Below are positions 30,748-37,500 of a stretch of 37,500 nucleotides of DNA, one piece after another. The DNA is from Chara braunii. Lineage: Eukaryota; Streptophyta; Charophyceae; Charales; Characeae. The stretch lies in assembly GCA_003427395.1 (NCBI GenBank), contig BFEA01000009.1, positions 1,826,291 to 1,863,790 on the forward strand. The letters run 5' to 3'. Made by a program: the position numbers and the translations under genes. The stretch's first letter is position 1, and each line of letters opens with the position of its first letter. Under the pieces are notes generated by a model. It was not told where the DNA came from and ran no database searches. It was given only the letters and a program-made list of their open reading frames with translations.

Positions 30748-30799
30748 TCTCTAATGCAAATACTCCCTCCAAGACCAGGCCAGATGGCAATCAGCAACT

Positions 30800-31152
30800 C
30801 AATGTGGAGGCCTGTCTGAATGGCCTGACAGAACTGCAACTCGATATAGGACCCGCCTGAATGGGCCCGACTGAACAGCTACTCAATATAAAGCCCGCCT
30901 GAATGGGCCCGGCTGAACAGCAGCTATCTTAGAGGAAAGGGCCCGCTCGAGGGGGCCTGGCTGAACAATGCAACAATCTCGAGAGGTGGGCCCGCCTGAA
31001 GGGGCCCGGCTAAACAGCAATAATCTCAAGTAGGCCTGCCTGAAGGGCCCGGCTGAACAGCAACAATCTCAAGTAGGCCCGCCTGAAGGGCCCGGCTGAA
31101 CAGCAACAATCTCAAGTAGGCCCGCCTGAAGGGCCCGATTGAACAGCAACTG
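30800..31152. repeat. Tandem array 1, about 43-bp unit
   Basis: Seven to eight units built around GCCCGCCTGAAGGGCCCGGC followed by TGAACAGCAACAATCTCAAG. The last three units (from about 31032) are almost identical; earlier ones are longer and divergent. Confidence 0.85.
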
Positions 31153-31349
31153 ATCAGTAGAACATCTCATGCACAGGGACCAGTCACAAATGCTGAATGT
31201 ACTGGGGCTAGACTGAGCCAGGTCATCTGTGCAGGGACTGAACTGCCAATGCTCCTCGTGCGAGGGAAGATATCATGTGCATGAGGTGTTGCTGATCAGC
31301 AAAGAAGTAAATCAACGGGAGCATGATGGCAAATCATCTCAGTTAGCAA
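31153..31349. other. Spacer between arrays 1 and 2
   Basis: About 200 bp of mixed sequence with no repeat and no gene. Words such as GTGCA(G/T)GGACTGAACTG and CAGGGACCAGTC hint at an old internal duplication. Confidence 0.4.
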
Positions 31350-32122
31350 TCCTATGCTCGGGCGCACAAGGGCTCGCACTCAAACGACAGCATCTAGCCT
31401 GGGCGCACACATATCCAACGCAAGTGCACATGGGCGCGCACTCAAATAACTATATCTAGCCTGGGCGCACACGGGCGCGCACTCTAACAGCAATATCTAG
31501 TCTGGGCGCACACGGGCGCGTACTCTAACCGTTGTTCCAGGCTTGGGCACGCATGGGCGCGCACTTTAACCGCAATGCCAAACTTGGGCGCGCACGGGCG
31601 CGCACTCTAATAGCAATATCTGGCCTGGGCGCAAACGGGCGCGTATTCTATCTGCTATTCCAGGTTTGGGCGCGCATGGGCGCACACTTTAACCACAATG
31701 CCAAACTTGGGCGCGCATGGGCGCGCACTCTGACAGCAATATCGAGCTTGGGTGCGCATGGGCGCGCACTCTAACAGCAATATCGAGCTTGGGCACGCAT
31801 GGGCGCGCACTCTAACAGCAATATCGAGCTTGGGCGCGCATGGGCGCACACTCTTAAGCTTGGGCGCGCATGAGCGCACACTTAAATATAATATCGGGTC
31901 TGGGCGCGGGCGGGCGCGCACTTAAAAATAATATCTAGTCTGGGCGCGTGCGGGCGCGCACTTAAAAATAATATCTGGTTTGGGTGTGTGCGGGCGCGCA
32001 CTTAATATAATATTCGGTCTAGGCGTGCGCGGGCGCGCACTTAAAAATAATATCTGGTTTGGGCACACGCGGGCGCGCACTTAAAATAATATCTGGTCTG
32101 GGCAAGTGCGGGCGCACAATAT
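31350..32122. repeat. Tandem array 2, about 41-bp unit
   Basis: Eighteen or so units, each with two copies of GGGCGCGCA-like sequence and an A/T-rich half. The A/T half changes along the array: ACTCTAACAGCAATATC in the left part, ACTTAAAAATAATATC in the right part. No variable spacers lie between units, so this is not a CRISPR array. Confidence 0.9.
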
Positions 32123-32375
32123 ATACCAATCTATTAAATTTACAATACTAATAGATTTATATTATGGTATATTTATATTATGGTTTATTCTTATTTGTAA
32201 GAAGTTGAATCAATAATCAAAAAAATCACGAATAATTCAAAATTCTACTCAATAAATTTTATATAATTCAAATAAAATCAAATCAAAAAATAATTAAATC
32301 ATTTAAATTGTATAAAAAATAGAATAGCTTGACAAAGAGATTTTAAAATTAATATTCAAAATTCAATCTTTGCTT
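32123..32375. other. AT-rich island in the insertion
   Basis: About 250 bp that is strongly A/T with few G or C, including TATATTATGGTATATTTATA. It separates array 2 from the rest. There is no ORF. Confidence 0.8.
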
Positions 32376-32529
32376 GGGGCCAATGTACTACTACTTGTGA
32401 CAAGATGGAGTGATTACTGTGCGCAAGATTTGGCCTTCTCTTAAGGCCTTACCACTATTGTCATCAATGCAGACTAAGTACTCAGTTGAGACGGACACTG
32501 GTACCTTTTGTTCGGAGTTGGTCATGTAT

Positions 32530-32845
32530 GATCATCACTCATGATGCGCAACAGCGCACAATTACGAACAACAGAAAATGGCCCTCAATCATGGTGCGCA
32601 GCAGCGCACAGTTGCTAGTGCGCAACCACGCTCAGATGCGAATAGCAAAACGATTCTCAATCACGGTGCGCAACTGCGCACAGATGCAAATAGCAAAATG
32701 GTTCTCAACCACGGTGCGCAACAATGCACAGTTGCAAATAGCACAATGCTCAGAAATGGCCTTGACGAATAGCACAGTGCTCAGTAATAGTCCTGACGAA
32801 TTGCAAAATGCTCAGAAATGGCCCTGATGAATAGCACAGTGTCGG
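32530..32845. repeat. Tandem array 3, about 48-bp unit
   Basis: Units contain TTCTCAATCACG followed by a palindrome such as GTGCGCAACTGCGCAC, then GCAAATAGCAAAATG. The right part degenerates to units with AATGCTCAGAAATGGCC. Confidence 0.85.
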
Positions 32846-33148
32846 TCCGGTCCCAACCGGTCAATCTTGATTATCTCGCTAGCCCTTGGTCTGTTTCAAG
32901 TGCCGCTTGGACCAGACCCCACTAATTGACCCATTGCGGTCGCGTCGGTCCAGTTCAAGGAGGAAGATCAGGTCTCCAGGGGACCGTACCGTCGCGCCGT
33001 CTTTCCTTCGGTTTCGGCCCAGGGGAAATCTAATCGATGCGTTAGGGCCCAGCTTGACCATGACTGCTGATGCAATTTTGACGCAGCGCGGGAGTTGACC
33101 GCGGCGAGTCAATTTCCGCTGTTGCGCCGCATCATCTTCCGACAACGT

Positions 33149-33656
33149 GGGGTCGTGTGGTGAAGCAGGGCGCTGCTGAGGGCAGCGCATGAGCAGCCTT
33201 CATAGCGGGCTGGGCTTGGATAAGTCAGTGAGGCGCGGGGGTGGTCTTCGGGTGTAAGAGAGGACAGATGTGGGTGTAAAGTGAGGGAAGGGCGAAGGAT
33301 GATGATGATGATGATGATGTGAAGGCACATACCTTGTATTGGTGATGGTCTGCGTTTGGGCGGCATCTTCAAGTACTTCGGGTTGCCGCTGACGTCAACA
33401 GTTGCATTGTCATTTAGTAGGCTGATCGTAGCTGTGTAGTAGGCTGGGCGCTGAGCGCCGAGTAGGTGAAGGGACTGGACTCTTGTGTTATGGCGGAGAG
33501 AGAAAGCTCTCCTTGACATTGGTTTTTAGTACTACGAACCTCCATTGGTGTTATATTGGTGCAATGCTGCTCTCTGGACAAGGTGTGACTATCTGGCTTT
33601 CAATGTGATGGTGTAATCTGGAATTTGTAATCTCGCTCTTGCTTATTTTCCTTGCA
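33149..33656 (+). repeat. LTR-A fragment, second half (duplication copy 2)
   Basis: Matches 26890-27387 to the terminal TTGCA, with a longer (GAT)n run at 33298-33319. It is followed by AATG and then the same AT-rich spacer as copy 1. Confidence 0.88.
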
Positions 33657-33776
33657 AATGTATGAAATAAGGAAAACAACGCAAAAAAAGATTTAAAAAA
33701 ATTTCGGAATGATAAGCGATGAATAATTCAGAATTTCCGAAACAAGTAATCTGGAAATCGGTGAATAAATGCGAAA

Positions 33777-34735
33777 TGTGAGGGCCTAGACCTCGATGAG
33801 CCCTATCGGGGCCCTGTTTCCAGCACACCTGGCCGCCCTAATTGAAGGCGGGTAGATTCAGCTACGAGAGGTCCTATTTTTGCCTTTGTCGAAACTGGGG
33901 GAAATTCAGGCAGTTACGCAGCGTCAGTTGGTTGGGCGAGCCCAGGCCCTGCCTCCCCTTTATCCAAATGAATCGGAGGCAGGCCCTGGGCCAGACAAGG
34001 GGCAGGACCTGAGCACTGGCCGCTGGGCAGTTGGACACGGGTGATGACCCCAGGCCCTACGGGAGATCCCCTGGGACAGGGCCTCAGCCACTTGGGGCGT
34101 ACCGGAAGCTTCCAGGTGGAGGCCCATGCTAGCAGGCAGTCCATGAGTGGCAGCCACTTTCCATAAAGGAAATGGCCTCGCTGTTGGCTGGACATTGGGC
34201 ACTCGCTGCCTATGGGCAAGCGCAAATGCCAACTGCTGAAGCGTGCCTACGCGCTCACGGGCGAGCAGGGAAGAAGCTCATGGGCGAGCAGGGAAGAACC
34301 AGGCAGCCATAGCCGAGCTGGCCTGCCCGTTGCATGATGGGGCGCATGGTGGTCTTCAGGTGCATGTGGCATCTGTGTGGAGGATCGAGGTTGTGAGTGA
34401 AGCGAGGGACATACCTGGTGCTTGATGTGAAAGGCATTGGGCGAGATCTGCTCGTACTTCGGGAAGCTGTTGACGTCACCAGCCACGTTGTAGATAGGCT
34501 TGATAGGATCTTCCATTTGTAGTCTGGGCGTTGAGCGCCAGATAGGGAATCGACATCGGTTCATTGATGATGATGACAAGCCTATTCCAACATTGTCATT
34601 TGTGAGCTTTGCCATGCTCTTATTTGGTGTAACTCGAGTTGCAATTCAACTTTAGGTTTGAGGTCAAGGCTATCTGGTTTCATGTGTATGATGCGGCTTG
34701 GTTTCTGAATTTCGCCATCGCTCATTTTCCTTGCA
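33777..34735 (+). repeat. LTR-B, copy 2
   Basis: Collinear with 27509-28467 over the full 959 bp, beginning TGTGAGGG and ending TTGCA. It includes the ATAAA-loop hairpin at 34154-34175. Confidence 0.82.
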
Positions 34736-35740
34736 TTTGGGTATCGGAGCTGTGGTGTGCTGCGCTCATTTGGCACTTGTCTTCTGCTTATGAGGTGCAT
34801 GCACGCGGTTAGCTGGGTGAGCGACCGTGGGTAGCGTGCAGTGAGGAGGGTGAAGGCAAGCAGGCGACCCAGGAGGAGAGGGGTATCGCCAAGAAGGCTG
34901 TGTGGTGATATTGGGTGTTTTGCAATGTGATGAGACTGATGTGCGATTGATGCTGAGGTGGAACGGCGGTATAATGCTGGTTGTGCCAAGACAATGATTG
35001 GTCCTCGCAATCGACGTCCGGTCAGCTAGTGAGAATATCTGTGGTTGGGGGCAGCTATCTTGAGGTACGTTGCTCTTAACCTTATGTACCCTCTTCGACA
35101 CTTCTTACCGTGAGGATGTTGTCAGTCTTGAGAGTCCTCTCATGTGAGGAGTCGAGTGCGCTCAGCCTTGAGCATCTGGAAGGAGAGGACATTGCCATCT
35201 GAAGGGCCGTGGTCGAAGCACTGGGTCACGGTCACCATGCCAACCCACCGGGAATAGAGCACGCATGCTTTGCTGCTTTGTCCTTTGTCACGAGGGGCAG
35301 GCCAGCCCTATAGCGGAGACGAGAACCGGTCGTCTTTAAATAAGTAACGGCGGGTTACCTTCCATTGGCTGTGATCTTTGTCCTGTTTGCGACGTTAAAT
35401 AATTCCTGAGGATCTTGGGGGCCATCCTTAAGCTGCCTCTTTATCAACCAATTGGTCGGTGTAAAGCTTGCTGCACGCGAGGGTAAATATGGTGCAGGGC
35501 TAGCCAGCTCAGCATTGACTCGGGGCACAGGCCATGCACACCTTTAGATACCAGCGCCATCCGGATTGCTCAAGAACGCTGATGTCAAGTGACATCAAGA
35601 AGAACTGATTTCAGGTGATAAGTTCAGGAACAATTCCACTTTGCAAACAGCCACACAAATGGTGCTACTTCTATTTTGATTAGTTAGATGTTACTGTCAT
35701 TAACACATCTGACGGACAACATAGGTAGAAGTATCCGTTT
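34736..35740 (+). other. Element 4: leader without gag or pol
   Basis: A degraded primer site (TGGGTATCGGAGC, with an extra G) follows LTR-B copy 2. The leader then matches element 3's leader in blocks to about 35730, including the conserved hairpin at 35407-35430. No gag or pol follows in the window. The element is truncated, non-autonomous, or interrupted. Confidence 0.65.
35407..35430 (+). ncRNA. Conserved leader hairpin, element 4
   Basis: TGAGGAT pairs with ATCCTTA around a 10-base loop with GGGGG. The loop-closing pair is T-A here and G-C in elements 1 and 3, a compensatory change. Confidence 0.55.
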
Positions 35741-36204
35741 TTTCGTATTTGCTCTCTGTGTAATGAACCCAGTCTGATAGGTACTCAGAAGTCGTGAAAC
35801 ATCAGTAGTCTGAATATCTGCAACAAAGTCTCCAACTCCAAATCGTGAAGTGATATCTCAAACAGTATCTCATTACTATTAGAAGAAGAGAGTGGAGGGG
35901 GATCAGACAGAGGAGAAGATGGAAGAGTGATCAAACATCACTCTGTAGTAATCCCTTCAAACCCGTCTCCTTCTCCGGGCTTCTTCCCTCTCCACGTCGA
36001 CAACGAGTAAGTATAGTAATACTGATTACATACGATAGTGCCACTTGGCACTTTATCTCGTGAAGATCATGAATACAAAGCATATTCCAGTGACGACGTC
36101 AACCTCAGGTGAGTACCCGTTCTCCTTCATCCACAGATCCCGATCTTCCTCCTCCTCGCCTCATGTAGACAGCGTGGACAATGCCAGGTCAGGAGCCGAG
36201 ACAG
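35741..36204. other. No gene recognised
   Basis: About 460 bp of mixed sequence with a purine-rich patch (35880-35930) and a CT-rich patch (35960-36000). A 5' splice-like CAGGTGAGT occurs near 36108, without a coding exon that I can support. Confidence 0.45.
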
Positions 36205-36640
36205 GTGGCATACACCACATCATCAATGGAGATGAGTGGCACGCGCCACATCAGCAATGTGGACTAGTGTTAGCGCCACATCAACATGCAATGTAGACCA
36301 GAGGTAGCACCACATCAGCATGCAATGTAGACCAGAGGTAGTGCCATATCAGCATGCAATCCAGACCAGAGGTAGCGCCACATCAGGATGCAATGTAGGC
36401 CAGAGGTAGCGCCACATCAGCATGCAATGTAGACGAGAGGTAGCGCCACATCAGCATGCAATGTAGACGAGAGGTAGCGCCACATCAGCATGCAATGTAG
36501 ACCAGAGGTAGCGCCACATCAGCATGCAATGTAGACGAGAGGTAGCGCCACATCAGCATGCAATGTAGACCAGAGGTAGCGGCACATCAGCATGCAATGT
36601 AGACCAGAGGCAACGCCACATCAGCATTCCTGGCACACAG
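36205..36640. repeat. 34-bp tandem array
   Basis: About eleven units of 34 bp based on GCCACATCAGCATGCAATGT plus AGACCAGAGGTAGC; the first one or two are divergent. The main variant is AGACC versus AGACG. Units are directly adjacent without spacers. Confidence 0.92.
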
Positions 36641-36968
36641 AACAAGAAGCGCCAGCCTGCTGCCTCCACCTCGTGCCGTCTTTCGCAACGCATATGGACA
36701 GCCAGCGTCCTAGCCAGCATCTCCTCAAAGTCGAGCCAGCGTCAAAGCAGCATGGCAAGACTGAATGTTGACCACCTCGAGGCCAGTCTTTAAGTAGCAT
36801 TGACGAGGCTCTCTGGCCTTGGGTCTCCTCCCCTCAGTCGTCTAGATTGATTCACAGCCGAAGGTCTGGATTGTACAGTTGCAGGCTTTCCCCTTGGACC
36901 TGATGCTGTCTAGGGACCTGCATACAAACAAATGTGTGTGTCCGACCGGCGGCCTGGGCTGGGTACAT
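36641..36968. other. No gene recognised
   Basis: About 330 bp of mixed sequence. GCCAGCxTC-like words recur at 36640-36740. No ORF can be supported. Confidence 0.45.
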
Positions 36969-36969
36969 T

Positions 36970-37016
36970 TTGACTTTGACTGTTGGGGTTTTCGACAGTT
37001 GACTTTTGTCAACTGT
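36970..37016 (+). promoter_or_regulatory. TTGAC cluster with perfect hairpin
   Basis: TTGAC occurs at 36970, 36976 and 36999, and its complement GTCAA at 37008. The last two form a perfect 9-bp hairpin (36995-37003 with 37008-37016, loop TTTT). TTGAC is the core of the plant W-box; function is inference. Confidence 0.4.
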
Positions 37017-37255
37017 ACCTCGTCCAGGCCCTGAATCTTTTGTTGGGGTCTTTTCCCACGTTTTGCCCTGGGCCTGGATGTGGCCTGGCGAGGCCCTCAA
37101 TTTCCACGAGGCTTACTACATGGGTTATTGCATTTGTTTGCGGACTAGTCAAATGAAATAGTTTCGTTTGTAGGAATGTGGACTTACCTGAGGGACCCAA
37201 CTGTGTATCAACTGATATTGCCACCGATTAATTATTTTTATTCTGCGTAGCACAC

Positions 37256-37365
37256 CGAACGTGTTCGAAAGTTTTTCAAACGTCCGAACACGTTCGGCCC
37301 TTCGCCCGAACGGGAAGCGAACGCATTCACACTAACGACTTTTGGAGGCTTGCGAACGCGTTCGC
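37256..37365. repeat. Four CGAAC-centred palindromes
   Basis: CGAACGTGTTCG (37256-37267), CCGAACACGTTCGG (37284-37297), CGAACGCATTCA (37318-37329, imperfect) and GCGAACGCGTTCGC (37352-37365, perfect). Centres are 29, 33 and 35 bp apart. This could be a dimeric-factor binding cluster or the start of a diverged minisatellite. Confidence 0.6.
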
Positions 37366-37500
37366 CCAGCGGGCGTTACCGGCCCTTCGAGGGTCTGGGG
37401 GTCCTTGGGGCTGTAGGGGGGATGTTTGGGGGGCGGGGTTGGGCGGGCGGCCTGGTGGGAAGGGGCAGCCAGGTGCCCAGTTCGAATTCGAACAAAAAAT

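Larger units (their letters stand above)
29164..33144. mobile_element. 3981-bp insertion of unknown type in LTR-A
   Basis: The insertion begins TGTCGCGCCCCCAC and ends TCTTCCGACA, so its ends are TG...CA with a 5-bp TGTCG/CGACA inverted repeat. ACGT flanks it on both sides (29160-29163 and 33145-33148). Removing one ACGT restores continuity with the other LTR-A copies. The first and last few hundred bases are not alike, so it is not a standard LTR pair. Contents are a TATA-like promoter (29268), two unrecognised minus-strand ORFs, three tandem arrays and an AT-rich island. It may be a large non-autonomous retrotransposon derivative with one LTR lost, or a different class of element. Confidence 0.75.

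Noticed and set aside
31532-31921. ORFs with repeated WARMGAHFN or CAPMRTQARYC words
   Set aside because: They are direct translations of the 41-bp array.
31350-32122. CRISPR array
   Set aside because: Units are directly tandem with no variable spacers, and the context is eukaryotic. The same holds for the arrays at 30800, 32530 and 36205.
29164-33144. Standard LTR retrotransposon with paired LTRs
   Set aside because: The first and last few hundred bases do not match, and no gag or pol motif was found inside.

Overview
This is a repeat-dominated eukaryotic nuclear window. No bacterial-type gene organisation is visible. One host exon is clear: positions 10663-10783 (+) encode part of a plant-type H+-translocating inorganic pyrophosphatase of the AVP2/type II family, with intact splice borders. 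That exon, the Ty3/gypsy elements primed by initiator-tRNA-Met, and the many long microsatellites suggest a green plant or streptophyte alga with very large repeat-filled introns. A Chara-like alga would fit, but the species is inference.

Layout. 1-737 is a purine-rich degenerate minisatellite. 738-1131 is a tRNA-derived SINE on the minus strand with a (TAA)n tail. 1816-7977 or beyond is element 1, a broken minus-strand Ty3/gypsy retrotransposon. A recognisable primer-binding site, a long leader, gag and pol are present, but a deletion joins the integrase directly to the 3' LTR remnant. 8000-12400 is the least repetitive stretch. It holds a 29-bp foldback, a CTG-rich tract, an exact 122-bp tandem duplication and the pyrophosphatase exon. 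12420-17930 is element 2, a second minus-strand gypsy element with several lost catalytic residues and a deletion through the protease active site. 18435-27387 is element 3, a nearly full-length plus-strand gypsy element with two LTRs of about 980 bp, a primer-binding site, a polypurine tract and a 4-bp AATG target duplication. Its gag and pol carry many stops and frameshifts.

From 26516 onward a block of about 2.28 kb is duplicated in tandem. Each copy holds the distal part of the element-3-type LTR (LTR-A), a 120-bp AT-rich spacer, a related LTR (LTR-B), a primer-binding site and the start of a leader. The second copy is interrupted by a 3981-bp insertion (29164-33144) that starts TGTCG, ends CGACA and is flanked by a 4-bp ACGT duplication. 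The insertion carries two unrecognised minus-strand ORFs, three different tandem arrays and an AT-rich island. It is the best candidate here for something undescribed. After the second LTR-B the leader continues to about 35740 without gag or pol. Next come a 34-bp tandem array (36205-36640), a cluster of TTGAC cores with a perfect hairpin (36970-37016), and four CGAAC-centred palindromes near the right end.

No intact mobile-element gene set was found. The elements share initiator-Met-type primer sites, and elements 1, 3 and 4 share a leader hairpin, so they look like related lineages decaying inside or next to a host gene.
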